The notes under the pieces were generated by a model. That model was not told the DNA's origin. It did not search any database and saw only the letters and a program-made list of their open reading frames with translations. Positions 44,166 through 56,545 of a stretch of DNA of 64,000 bases are shown here, in pieces. The DNA comes from Cucumis sativus. Lineage: Eukaryota > Streptophyta > Magnoliopsida > Cucurbitales > Cucurbitaceae. The translations under genes and the position numbers were made by a program. The stretch is taken from the NCBI RefSeq assembly GCF_000004075.3, contig NC_026660.2:2418001-2482000 (forward strand), read 5' to 3'. Positions within the stretch are counted from its first letter, which is position 1. Every line of letters begins with the position of its first letter.

Positions 44166-46013
44166 ATGGAAAGAACTATTCAAGTCATTCTTCTTCTAGC
44201 CCTAGTTTCAGTGTTTTCATCTTTTTCAGCTTATTCCTTACCCTTGTCAACACATGGAAGATGGATCATTGATTCACAATCTGGAAAAAGAGTGAAACTC
44301 GTGTGTGTGAATTGGCCTTCCCACACACAAAGCATGTTGATAGAAGGTCTCAACCATAGGCCATTAAAAGAACTAGCAGACGAAGCAATCAAGTTAAGGT
44401 TCAATTGTGTACGACTCACATATGCAACCCACATGTTCACTCGCTATGCAAATAGGACAGTTGAAGAAAACTTTGATCTTCTTGATTTAGAACAAGCAAA
44501 AGCTGGATTGGCTCAATACAATCCTTTTGTGTTGAACAAGACTATTGCCGAAGCTTATGAAGCAGTTGTTGATGTGTTGGGGGCAAGTGGTCTAATGGTG
44601 ATTGCTGACAATCACATGAGCCAACCAAGATGGTGTTGCTCTCTTGACGATGGGAATGGCTTCTTTGGAAACCGCTATTTTGACCCTCAAGAATGGCTAC
44701 AAGGTCTTAGCTTAGTTGCTCAACGCTTTAACAACAAATCCACGGTATGTAACATCAAGAGATTTTCTTATCATTTTTTCTTAAAACTAAACTGAAGCAT
44801 TTAAAAATTTCTATAATATTTTCATTAAACAAAGAATTTTTTTTGTGGTTGTTTAGGTGGTAGGGATGAGTCTACGAAATGAGTTACGAGGAATGATGGA
44901 AAATGCAAATGATTGGAACAATTATGTAACTCAAGGAGTAACCACGATCCATAAAATAAATCCAGCAGTTTTAGTGATTGTTTCAGGTTTAAATTATGAT
45001 AATGATCTTCGATGCTTAAAGGATAAGCCTTTGAATGTAAGCACCTTAGACAATAAGTTGGCTTTTGAGGTGCACCTTTATTCTTTCAGTGGAGATTCTG
45101 AGAGCAAGTTTGTGCAACAGCCATTGAACAATATTTGTGCAAAAATTATGCATGAATTTATAGATCATGCTGAGTTTGTAATTGAAGGACCAAACCCATT
45201 TCCTTTATTTGTTAGTGAATATGGGTATGATCAAAGAGAGGTTGACGATGCGGAAAATCGATTCATGAGTTGTTTCACAGCCCATCTTGCACAAAAAGAT
45301 TTGGATTGGGCATTGTGGACATGGCAAGGTAGTTATTATTATAGAGAAGGTCAAGCAGAACTTGCGGAAACGTTTGGAGTGCTTGACTCTAATTGGACTC
45401 AAATTAAGAACCCTAACTTTGTCCAGAAGTTTCAACTATTGCAAACCATGTTGCAAGGTAACTATACTAATTATTTTCAATGTTGTGATTAGGGAAAGTT
45501 AATGTTAGATAGTTCAATTAGTGTTTTTGTAAAAAAGTAACAATTTTGATAACATTTTTTTTATGGTATGCAGATCCATATTCCAATGCATCGTTCTCAT
45601 ATGTTATATATCATGTACAAAGTGGGCAATGTATCGAAGTCTCTAATGACAACAAAGAAATTTTCCTCACCAATTGCTCCACCTCAAGTCGATGGAGTCA
45701 TGACAATGATAGTACTCCAATCAAGATGTCAAGCACTGGTTTGTGCTTGAAGGCTAGTGGAGAAGGTCTGGAGGCATCTCTTTCAACTGACTGCATAGGC
45801 AAACAAAGCCTTTGGAGTGCCATTTCAAATTCTAACCTTCATTTGGGAACTGTCACAGAAGATGGAAAAAGTCTTTGTCTACAGATTATTGAAAGCTCAA
45901 ATTCTTCAAAAATTGTGACCAACTCTTGTATTTGCACAACCAATGATCCAACTTGCCTCCAAGACACACAAAGCCAATGGTTTGAACTTGTTGCAACCAA
46001 CACATTACTGTGA
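44166..46013 (+). CDS. Secreted GH5 glycoside hydrolase with C-terminal ricin-B-like lectin domain
   Basis: Three exons, 44166-44744, 44857-45457 and 45574-46013, give 539 residues with consistent phases and GT-AG introns. Residues 1-24 are a signal peptide (VILLLALVSVF core), so the enzyme acts in the apoplast or secretory path. Residues about 30-390 form a GH5 (cellulase-type) TIM barrel. E202 in SLRNELRG is the predicted acid/base and E314 in FVSEYGY the nucleophile; HLYS (about residue 267) and WTWQGSYYY further on line the cleft. Exon 3 encodes a ricin-B/beta-trefoil-like domain with CIEV, SRWSH, LCLKA, QSLW and SQWFEL, likely for carbohydrate binding. This two-domain layout and length are usual for the plant GH5 subgroup of uncharacterised beta-glycanases. 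Substrate is unknown; a beta-linked hemicellulose is plausible. Several NxS/T sites suggest N-glycosylation. The frame is intact and no damage is seen. Confidence 0.92.
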
Positions 46014-46164
46014 TTGGCTCCCTACTTCTAAGATTTATTATATGAAAACCCCTTATCATTTATGACTATTTTGAAGCCAATGTTTCTTTTTCATTTCAAA
46101 TTTTTCTTATCTTCAATTGATTTAAGAACCTCAGTAGTTCTAATCATAAACTATAGACTCGTAC

Positions 46165-46170
46165 AATAAA
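46165..46170 (+). terminator. Possible polyadenylation signal of the GH5 gene
   Basis: AATAAA lies 152 bases after the stop codon. Confidence 0.45.
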
Positions 46171-46470
46171 GTAGGACAAAAAATCAGTTTTAGACATTGG
46201 AAAATTTATCACCTAAATTAAAAAAATATATTCACGCTAACACATTCAAATTAATGGTCTTCAATTTTGAATGAATTTTTCTTTCCTTCAGGTGTGTGGA
46301 ATACTCATCCAATTGTTTAATTTTTCTTTTCTTTTATAAAAACGAGTTAATTTTTCTTTTCTTTTATAAAGACGTTATATTAACTCGGAAAAAATTCAAG
46401 CTCGTGGCAATCACTTAAAATAATTTTTTAAAAACTCATGTCTATAATAGCAGTTATTTTTGGATAAACA

Positions 46471-46770
46471 TGTTGGATTTATTTTAAGTATAATATTATT
46501 ATTAATGTGACTCATATGCATTATATGTTATTTATCTCTTTTGGGTCTATAAATAGATCCTGATCCTCTCACGGTCTAATTCAACTAGTTTACTCTCATT
46601 CAGAAAACTAATTAAGTTCTAAAGGAAAAGGTCAAGTGAGAGACGTAATCCTTTAGAAGGTCATTCATAGATCAATATATGTTATCTTTTAACTAAATTG
46701 CATTTGGTGATATTTATTGTTTTATACAATGTTAAAGTTTTACTGTATATTCATGAAAATAAAACTAACA
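46471..46770 (+). mobile_element. 5' LTR of a Copia-type element
   Basis: A 300-bp unit begins TGTTGGATTTATTTTAAG and ends AATAAAACTAACA. A TATAAATA box lies at about 46549 (GGGTCTATAAATAGATCC). The next bases, TGTGATATCAGA, resemble the tRNA-Met primer-binding site (TGGTATCAGAGC) of Copia elements. A gag remnant 1.8 kb downstream supports the orientation. Confidence 0.75.
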
Positions 46771-46784
46771 TGTGATATCAGATA
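46771..46784 (+). promoter_or_regulatory. Primer-binding site, degenerate
   Basis: TGTGATATCAGATA follows the LTR directly and matches the initiator-Met primer site at most positions. Mutations suggest the element is inactive. Confidence 0.6.
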
Positions 46785-48539
46785 TTTGATCGAGAACTTA
46801 TGATTTTTCATTGATCGGTAAGATTTATAAATTCATGTTTCTGCTGGAAAGTAATTTTGTTTAATTTTTCTTTAATAGATGAAGAACTTTATTGGATAAG
46901 AAAATATTAACAAAATAATAGTAAATAAATAAATAAATCGAAAGGTATGGAAGAAATCACCAACAACTCAAGTTTGATTAAGTTATCTTTGGTTGATTTT
47001 TCATGGATTAAGTCTTCTGATGTGATTGTGTTTATTTATTAATCTATTATTGTTTTTTTATAATCAAGAATACATGTGAATTTCAAATTAATCTAATTGA
47101 TTTAAATATATTATTCTTAGATTTTCAAAATCTGTAATTATAAAGTCATATCATAAAAACATCAATATGATGATCATATAAATTATATATCATGATAATA
47201 ATATAACGTATGATTTAAACAGTAACTTATATTCTTGTAATTTAAATTACACAATTTAGATTGAAAGAGAGTTTTGGAAAAAGTTATTTGCAATATTAAT
47301 ATTTTTTAAATTTTACAAAAAAAAATATAACTTAAAAATTATGTTATTTGATATCTATACGTTAGGAATAATTTGTTGGGACTAAATTAGCAAGTTACCT
47401 AGATATCAAATGAGACTTAATTGGTGAAAACAATTAAGTTTTAGAAATTGAAAACAATATTTTATCTTCTTCTTGTCATGAAAAAAAAATTTATTTTCTC
47501 TTCTTATCATGAAAAATATTCTATCTACTTATTATGAAAAAAGAAAAATAAAAATAAAGAAAAAATAAAATAAAGATCATTAAAAAAATAATCATAAGAT
47601 AATTGATTAAAAATTCATATATTTTTCTTTTTAAAATAAAGTTATTGAAGATTAATTATATTCTTAATTACTTCATTAATATATTAAATTATGTACGTTT
47701 AAATTCCAAAAAATTTGGTACAATAAATTAAATTATGTTTTATTATCTTTTGTGTTTGGTTTAAATCACAAATAATTTAAAGCATGTATTTGTTTTTTAT
47801 TACTTGATTATTATTATTATATCTATAGTATAAATAATTTGATAGTCACCAAAGTGGCCAAATTATTAACTGTTCTATAGATATCAAATTAAAGTTAAGT
47901 TAATTCAATTATCAATGTTTGCAATTGTTTTGTTGCAATATATCTATATTATGATAATTTGTTAGACATCAAAATGGTTAAATTAGTAAGTCTTGTAGAT
48001 ATATACCATTGATATTATTTTGTAAATTAAGAAAATATTACTTGTGATTATTTTGTTATGATATTTATATTATGAATGGTTTGTTAGTCACGAGAGTGGT
48101 CAAATTAGTAAGTTCAAATAAAGCTAACTCAATTACTCATGTATGTGATTACTCATGTATGTGATGCTAACGAATGATATGATATTAATTATGAAACATA
48201 AAGATATTATCGTGAGTATATTGATTTTCATTATTATAAAACATTTAAATTGACCGATCAATAGTTTTATAATTTTGAATCTTATTGTAGTTAATTGATG
48301 TATTTGGTTAGATATTTTTAGTATATCCAAATATAACTAATGTATGTAATTTGAGCAATCAAATTAAATCTAGCGTTAGTTAAGAATAAATATTGTAATT
48401 GTTGTGCCTTCCTCAAAAGAACATCAATGTATAAGTTAAGAATTACTTAATATTATCTTAATCAATGTTATATCTTTAATTTTATTTTTCAAAGCAATAG
48501 TCTATAAGCATATTTATTTTGTAATTGCAACATATGTTT
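46785..48539. other. Copia leader, AT-rich, no coding frame
   Basis: The distance from primer site to gag is about 1.8 kb, unusually long. It contains a 120-bp tandem array at 47834 and otherwise AT-rich DNA. Insertions into the leader may account for the length. Confidence 0.5.
47834..48170. repeat. 120-bp tandem repeat, nearly three units
   Basis: Units start at 47834, 47954 and 48075 with ATAATTTGTTAGTCACCAAA-like openings, then GTGGTCAAATTAGTAAGTT. A fainter relative lies at 47367. The last unit ends in an 18-bp duplication (TTACTCATGTATGTGA, twice). Confidence 0.75.
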
Positions 48540-48671
48540 CGGTTTCTCTTCATTCGCATACTACGTCTATAATCAAGTTTAATGGACTCACTTTTCCTGA
48601 TTGGTGGGAACAAATTCGATTCAATATTGGAGTTTTGGATCTTAATTTGACACTCTTAAGTGAGAAACCAC
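48540..48671 (+). pseudogene. Copia gag N-terminal fragment
   Basis: The frame reads IIKFNGLTFPDWWEQIRFNI and then GVLDLNLTLLSEKP, the start of a Copia gag (UBN2/DUF4219 type). It is cut off at 48669 where a CACTA terminus begins. Confidence 0.75.
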
Positions 48672-48980
48672 TACAAGAAATCTGGCCTTTAATGTCGGTT
48701 GGAAAAAATGAAAAATGAGCTTTAATATCGTTTTTCGAAAGGTGGATGATTAATGTCGGTTTTTAACTCATTTTATTTATTAAATAATACAAATTATCTA
48801 CTAGATTATTTGTAAATTATTTATTAAATAACATTATTATTTTTTAATGAAATATCTCGTAAATCTAGTTCATTTACATTATCTATTAAATTAACAAAAC
48901 CGATTAAGAGCTTCAGGGGTGATTGGAAGACGGATCAAACAATCTGACACGATCGAAAGTTTAAGTAGTTCTGAAATTCA
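48669..48980 (+). mobile_element. CACTA left terminus inserted in Copia gag
   Basis: CACTACAAGAAATCTGG is followed by TTTAATGTCGGTTGG / TTAATGTCGGTTTTTAAC subterminal words. It interrupts the gag codons, so this CACTA insertion is younger than the Copia element. No right end was found. Confidence 0.6.
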
Positions 48981-49002
48981 TCCTTCTAATTGAATATGTT
49001 TA

Positions 49003-52000
49003 TTGATACAGGAAACAAAAAACCAAATGGAAGCACCATCAGGTGAAAGATTGAAATTAAAAGGAATGAAAAAGAGAGAAAGATTTGAAGTAATAAGTGG
49101 TATGACTGTAACAACAAAAAAACCAAAGACAAAGGTAAACAAATTATGTATTCAATTAAATCACATTTATCACAATGAAACCAATACACTAGATAGTATA
49201 ACATGTACACTTTGTTTTGCAGAGTATTAAACAACCAAAAGAAATTAAAAGAAATGGAAAAGAAGTTTTAGATGAAGAAAAGAAAGTACTAAAATTTTGT
49301 ATTATGTTGTAACTATACCGTTTTTGACCAAAATGCTTATATTTTCAGCATAATATAATTTAAATCCAATTATTTAAAATGCAGGATCATAGCAACGAGG
49401 TTGAATATATTGAAGATAATGCAGACGAGAAAGACTAACAAAGAGAAAGGGAAGAGATTGGTGAACAGTACTCAGAAAGTCACGAAGAAATTACTTCAAA
49501 ACAACATAAGACACCAATTGTTGAAGAAAAAAAATAAAATGGTAGGGTTTCTTTCTTTTCTTTATAAAATGAATGTGTGTAAAATTAATACAATGTTCAA
49601 CCTTGAAGGCAAGATCAAGAAAGACTAAACATGCGTCAGAAAAAGTTGTTAGTACTGGAGAAAGAAGTGAGGTTTGTAATACATACAATGACTCCTATAT
49701 ATATTTATTGGCTAAATAGTTATAGATTAATTATTCTTTACTGCATGTAGTTGTGTTGACTGAATAAAAAACTGAATATGATTTTATGTTGTGACTAGCT
49801 GCATAATTATAGATTATTATTGAACTGCATATATCCTTTTGTGATTGGCTGCATAAATAGAAGAATTGCATATATTTGTGTTGTGACTAGTTGCATACCG
49901 AATTTGTTTTGTGTTGTAACTGGTAGCATAATTATAGATTAATTATTTGAAGTGCATATATTTGTGTGTTGTGACTGGCTGCATTTTCATTATGTATTTT
50001 TATTGTCTTAGGATGGATTATATTTGATGCCAATCCAAAAGTGAAATGAACCATTGAGAATAAACCTTGAAACTAAGTTAGAAGTAATTGGGAATATCAT
50101 GGAAAAACTAGGTAATAATAATCTCTTAGAAAAATTTAGGAAACACCTTTTGGACACTTCCTTGACTTTGCGATTACCAATAAATCCTCACAATTATTGA
50201 TGCATCTAATACAAAAACAATGCAAATCAAAGTCTTCCAAAGAATTAAACTTTTAATAGGAGGAAGAGTCATAAGATTTGGTCTTAGAGAATTTGCTTTA
50301 ATAACGTGGCTTAATTGTGGACCTTTACTAAAGATAACCAAAGATGATATCAAGAGAGGGGGTCATATAAAAGGCATGTATTTTGATGGAGAAAGCAAAA
50401 TAATGAGAATGTATATCACATGTAGGGTTCAAGGTTAGTAAGACTTGGACTGATAGTGATAGGTTAAAAATGCCTCAACTATATTTTATGGAGAGTTTCC
50501 TTTTACCTAAACAGGATAGTGTATATGTAGACATTGACCATGTGTTGATGGTTGATGATGGAGAACTTTTTAGACCATATCCTTGGGGTAGGTTAGCCTT
50601 TGACCTTTTAGTTGATGAAATGCACAAAACAACATCTAGCAAGTGTACTACTGCAGGCATGACATTGGACAGTTTTGTCTTTCGAATCCTTGCATGGGCT
50701 TATGAAGTAATCCCCCTTTGACCTCACGACAAAACTGTTTTGCAAAAAGAGTCGGAATGAAGATCCCAAGAATAATAAACTGGGCAGTTGATAGCCAACC
50801 AAAATGGACGGACTTGTAGAAGAAAGTATTTGAATCACCTGAGGTTATATCTTTTAAGTACTACACGATAATTTTTTTTTCATAATCAACATCCTTTAAA
50901 TAGTACACAATAATCTGAATTTTTTTGTATGTTTGTTATTCTATAACTTGAAATATGTCCACTTCTAGCAATAAAAGAAGAAATGACAATGCCATGGTTT
51001 GAACCATTCTTGGAAGAAGAAAAAAAATTCATCATTGAAGTTGAAGCAGAACTTCAGAAAAGTAGATTAGAGTCAAATGTAGTGACCTGACAATTAAAAG
51101 ATGGGGGCACTATTCAGTTGACAATGATCTTTTATTGGAAATGCTAGAAAGAATAGAGAAAAATCAAGCGATAAATGAAATGTTGAATGAAAACCAACAA
51201 GTTCTGATGAGGACTCAAGCCTTACTGAAAGAGCAAATGGAACTACTGATGGAAAAAATGAATCTAATGGTGAATAAGATGGAAAAAATAGAATGGAATG
51301 TAAAGGAACAGGTTAACAACAAAAAAATTATGGTATGTAGTATAATTATATTTTAATTACATGTTCTATTACATATATTACTCAATGAAAATATTTACAT
51401 ACTATTACCTTTGAAATCTAAACATGTGACTACTGAATTTCAAAGGAGGCTTGATAGTATAGAAGAAGAAGAAGACGTGAATGAAAAAAAATCCTAGATG
51501 CTAATAGATCTTGTGGGGTGGACAAATTTCAACCAAAAAAATATGATGAAAATGAAGGGGGATGAAAATAAACAACACCAGATAGCAACTCCTAATCTAG
51601 TCAACCAGCAAATAGAACAACCTAAATGAAGACAAAGAATCAAAAAGAGAGGGAGGAAGAAACACAAGCCACAAGATAATAATCTTACGTCATGAAATAG
51701 AATGTCGAGGATCCAGACGATATAATTGACAATGCCATAAACTCAATTAGTGAGGAGGATATATATGAAAGTTTGTCGAAATAAGCAACATCCAACACTA
51801 TTGGGAATGTATGATAATTTTCTTGATTCTAAAATATATTGTTGAAGTAGTTAATGAATGTATACCTAGTATTTTTTTTTTTTAATTTATTGACTATTAG
51901 GATTCAATCGTTGGACAAGTAAAATATGAAGCCAGTGGACTTCACCAATTGAGGGGTAACGAACCAAACAAATCAAAGAAAAGGGTCAACAGAAAATTGA

Positions 52001-52355
52001 GTATGGTTGACACTAGCTTGAAGTCAACGCAAATCATCCTACGACATAGAAGTCTAAATAATTTAAAGCATAATTGTGAGTTTTTTTATGCACTTCACAT
52101 AATTTAAAACTTGTACTAAGAATTTTTTTTTTTTTTTTTTAATAGTTAGGTACAACTGTAGAATAAATAGAGAGTATGAGAAAACAAAAGAAACAACTTG
52201 AAGCTAACAAATCAAAACAATTACAAAAAGTACCTAACACATCAATGGGAGGTATATGGATCGATGCGTTGAGGGAAAAGTTGTCCAAAGAATTGAAAGA
52301 AAATATAGACATGAATGCACCATCGTTTGATCTTCACTTGAGTCAAGCATAAAGG
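49003..52355 (+). pseudogene. Decayed DUF1985 gene of a Mutator-like element
   Basis: Exon-like pieces occur in order: a basic N-terminal piece (49027-49134, donor GTAAAC); a DUF1985 part 1 (50220-50438: RFGLREFALITWLNCGP, ITKDDIKRGG, KGMYFDGESKIMRMY); part 2 (50470-50721: SFLLPKQDSVYVDIDHVLMV, PWGRLAFDLLV, ILAWAYEVIPL), then WAVDSQPKW-like text in a shifted frame; a coiled coil (51135-51330: KNQAINEMLNENQQVLMRTQ and LMEKMNLMVNKMEKIE); and charged tails to 52355. Stops and shifts separate the pieces. DUF1985 proteins in plants are commonly encoded by Mutator-like elements and often end in a Ulp1 protease; I see no His/Cys protease motifs here, so that part is missing or lost. Confidence 0.7.
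49740..49995. repeat. Degenerate repeats around GTTGTGACTGGCTGCATA
   Basis: Four to five diverged units of about 50-65 bp contain TGTTGTGACTRGYTGCATAA and ATTATAGATTAATTATT and then TGCATATATTTGTG. They lie between exon-like pieces of the DUF1985 pseudogene, probably within an intron. Confidence 0.6.
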
Positions 52356-53224
52356 ACGTGATTAGTAAATACATATTTTCTTTATGAAGAAGTTGGTTTG
52401 AAATTGAAAACATTCATCTATTTTTTTTTCTTCTAATTTTCATTACTCTAGAAATCGTATTAGTATTTTATTTCTTCATCCTCTCACATAACTTATTTCT
52501 TTTTTATGTAGTTTTTTTTGGAAATGGATATAATGATCTGGAAATACATAGTTTTGAAATCATGTTAGTTATTAGTTTATTTGTTCAATCAAATGAATAT
52601 ACAATTATAGACGTAAAACAAATATTGATGAAAATTATAATTTAATTAATGTTTTTCTGTCAAATGAACATTTTTATCTTTAAAATCTTTGAACCAATTA
52701 ATGCAAAAAAAATTAATTTTAATTCATTTGAACCATTGGTATCAATTAATGGTATATCCCTAATTAAACTTTCATGTGTGTACACAATGTATCTTTCTAC
52801 TATAAATTAATTTGAGATTAATAACAAATGTTAATAAACAAATTAGGCACGAAAAAATAAAATTGAAACCACCATTATTATACAAAAGTACACAAAAGTA
52901 AACACACATAAACATTATTTCACGATAATTATAGTGTAACTATTATCACAAATACATAATAAAATAAAATTTCAAGTATATATATATAATCAACATAATA
53001 AAATCCGTAAGAAATTTTTTTCGTAAGTACTTAATAAATGTTCCAAACGAATAACAAAAGTTGAAAATGACAAAAAAAATACTGAAGAAATGTTCCAAAC
53101 GAATAAGAATAGCTAAAAGTAAAAAAAAAAATTTAATAAATGTTCCAAACAAATAACAATAGTTAGAAGTGCAAAAACAATAATAACAATAATAATAATC
53201 AAACTCAACGAGGTATTGGATTTC

Positions 53225-55409
53225 TACATGCTCTTGAATTGTGACCACTACCCCCACAACGAAAACATCTTATTGTCTTCTTATTCTCTAAGCAGGATTT
53301 GATCTTTTTTTTCTTGGTTTTCCAGATGGGACGTTTCACATGAGGAGGACGTATAGGGTCATCATTCGAACTATATAGGTTGGAAATTTGTTACACATTA
53401 CCAATAGGCCAAATCTCCTTGCTATATAATAAAATTTAATTGGAAACATGATAAAAATTATGTGTGTATGATTCCAATCCAAGGCTTCAAAAAGATAAGG
53501 CACTGCAAGTATGAGAACATGGTATATCATCAAGATCCCAACAACGATAGGAACAATTCTGAGTGAGAATGTTGACCAAATATTGTTTGGTACCATTATG
53601 GACTTCAAACTCATGTTGGTTAATGGAATATCTCTATAATGAAAATGCCAAAAATTTAAACCAGTGAGATATAAGTATGATAAATTAATTAAGTATATAA
53701 ACAACTAGTAAACCACTCACATCCATTGACCTACTTTCCCTTAATGCCTCTCATATCACACCTTCTGCATAAGAGGTTAATTCTGAATGTTGGAAACTAG
53801 AATTACTACGACGTTCATAAAACGGTCGTTGAATCAAACTTCGAATAAATTCAAGAGGCCAATAACAGGTAGTTCACGTGCATCTTTAAGAACATTGTTC
53901 AAACTTTCAGATATATTCGTCACCATCAAATTAAACCTTTTTTTGAAAATGTCGTGCACCACTTATGTTTGTCTAATCCTTCTAATTCAATTCTTATGAA
54001 AGGTGAAATATCATCCAACTGCCTCATGTAATATTCAACCGACTGCCTTGTGTAATAATCATACTCAATAGTTGTATAGGCCCTAGCACAACTATAGAAT
54101 GGTCATTTAATTGGAGTTGACTTGTATGTTTTTTTAAGATTCTTAAATATATAAAAATAACACAACCCATGTTCAACTGAACTGTAGACAACACTTATAG
54201 CCTTTGGAATACTTCTATGCCCATCAAACACAATTACAAGATCACTACGCTCACCAAATGCAGCTTTTAAATTTTGAAAAAACCAACACCATGAATCATC
54301 ATTCTATAAATCAATTATACCAAATGCAAGGGGAACAATTTTTGAGTTGCCATCCAATGTATATGTAGCTAGTATAGTACCACAAAATTTGCTCTTCAAC
54401 GTTGCACCATTAACTAAAATGATCGGAAAACAATACTCTCATGCATGAATTGAAGCGGCAAGAGCCATAAAATAGTATTTGAATGTTCCATCGCCATTTA
54501 CATCTTGTGTTGTATCTGTACCTAAATAAGAAAGTGACAATATGTATATATAAATATGATTAAGTGACACTGTAATTATAAAGAAAGACCTATATGTGTT
54601 AATAAAAGTATGATAGACTTTTTTAATTTAATTTAATGATATTGTAAATATAAAGTAAAACATACCTGGATTATTTTCAATCAACGCATTGGAGAGTGTA
54701 GGCAACAACAACAACGCATATGATGACTCTGGAGACCTACACATTGAGTTTAATGCAAGCTCACATGCTCTTCAAGCTTTATCATAACTAACATCAACCC
54801 CATGTTTTTTTTTTTTCATAAAGCTTATTACATCTAAGGGACGGCATGAAATCATAGAATTCATATTGAATAAAGTCTTTATACACTTAGATACTATCCA
54901 TGAAGTTGCATGTCTATGAGAATTCTTTACAACGTCGATAGCACATTCATGAACATTGAAAAACTTTCGAACAATCCATAAAGAACTCTTCTTATCAATT
55001 GAAGATCTAAGAAACCAATGACAATAAGTGTCTTTGCAAGAAAGTTCAAGAGAAGTTTGATTGGAGCGGAGAGTCCTAAACTCAAAATCATGTTGAATAG
55101 AAAACAAATAAAAAACTTTCTTCAGACATTTTTACTGCTAAAAATTGAACCTTCTTTTATGTCGAAGTCTATAGCACATGTATCCAAATCTACTAAATCA
55201 ATAACATTGGATGTGCAATTGGAAGTTCTTGATGAGGACTCTGAAATAGAAAATTTTGATGAACAAGATGAGACATTGTCGACAACAACAGAAACAGGAT
55301 CAGAAGAGGAATCCAAAATGAGAGACAATAACCATAACACATCCTTGTCTTCAACAATAGTAATGACATTAGGATTGTTGCAACCATCACGATACAATGT
55401 GTATTTCAA
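53225..55409 (-). pseudogene. Decayed MULE (MuDR-type) transposase
   Basis: On the minus strand, from the start: an acidic N-terminal segment (55409-55122); a MuDR N-terminal domain (55107-54772: EFRTLRSNQTSLELSCKDT with a CHWFLRSS and HECAIDVV pattern, then SHRHATSWIVSKCIK); SYALLLLPTLSNALIENNPG; after an intron, the MULE DDE core (NGATLKSKFCGTILATYTLD, GNSKIVPLAFGIIDL, DDSWCWFFQNLKAAFGE, VIVFDGHRSIPKAISVVY); then a SWIM-type zinc finger (YRCWDLDDIPCSHT near 53520); and a CCHC knuckle (CFRCGGSGHNSRAC near 53235). The first catalytic Asp of the VDGT motif is Asn here. Several stops and frameshifts are present, so it is dead. It converges on the DUF1985 gene, as two genes of one element would. 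Confidence 0.82.
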
Positions 55410-55734
55410 AAAACTAAATATTCAGAAGATGGAAAAGGAATAGATTGAATTAGATAAACAAGGTGGTTGAAAGACGTGTTCAATGGGACATGCACTTCAC
55501 CCAAATGGAAGTTATGATAACAATTGTTTTCATCCCATCTACCATTAAACAAGATTCTTAACAGCGTTTAGAGTTCATAACAGGCAATTAGTTTAGTGGA
55601 CAGGATGAACACACTTCTTGACTACTTAAACTTCAAATTTAAAAAATAAAAGAAGCTCTAGTATGGAAACTATTTTTAAAATGTTATTTCTTTTATGTAG
55701 CTTTTTTCAAGGGTTAATATTAAATTTGAGATTC
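55410..55734. other. Upstream flank of the MULE transposase, no gene
   Basis: Plain sequence follows the start of the pseudogene. No TIR could be identified. Confidence 0.4.
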
Positions 55735-56545
55735 ACCCAATTTTGATTGCACCTTATTTGCTAATTATTAAAGGTTAAGATTAAAAAGTTATCTTTAAAA
55801 ACAAAATCATTGGTTAAGATTCTATCAATTTCAAAATAATTAATAATTAATCTTATTTTAAAATAAAATAGAAAACAAATTAGATTCTCCAATTTTAAAA
55901 AATAATATATTTTTGTTAATTTGAAAAAATAACTAATAATTTTTATTAATTTGAAAAGCGTTTAAAGTTATTTTGAAATTTAATTAAGGGTTAAGATTAA
56001 AAGTTAAAATTCTCCCAATTTTTTTGTGGCACGTTATTTACTACTAATGAAAGGTTAATGTTATTTTAAAATAAACTGAATGGTTCACATTATCTGAATT
56101 TCTAAATAATTAATAATTAGATTATTCAAATAATTGTTGTTATTTTGAGATAAAATATCAAGAAAGATTCTCCAATTTTTAAAAATAATAATAATTTTTT
56201 GTTAATCTAAAAAAAAACAATTAATGATCTTTTGTTAATTTGAAAAGCTTTAACGTTATTTTGAAATTGAATTAAATTTCAATTGCACGTTGTTTGATAA
56301 TTATTAAGGGTTATGACTATTTAAAAATAAATTTAATGGTTGAGATTCTCTCAATTTCTAAATAATTAATATTTTGGTTATCCTATATTCAAACAATTAA
56401 TCTTATTTTGAAATAAAATATGAAAGATTCTCCAATATTAAAATATGATATTTTTTTGTTAACCAAGTAAAATAATTAATAATTTTTATATAATTTGAAA
56501 GGTTATTTTCAAATTTAAATTAAATTTGATTATTTTGAAACTAAT
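55735..56545. repeat. About 270-bp tandem array, three diverged units
   Basis: Units start near 55735, 56005 and 56275. Common words in order are CAATT..TTGCACGTTATTT, ATTAAGGGTTAAGATT, GGTTAAGATTCTCTCAATTT, CTAAATAATTAATAAT, TATTTTGAAATAAAATA, AAGATTCTCCAATTTTAAAA, TTTTTGTTAATTTG and AAAGTTATTTTGAAATT. Divergence between units is high, so the array is old. Confidence 0.75.
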
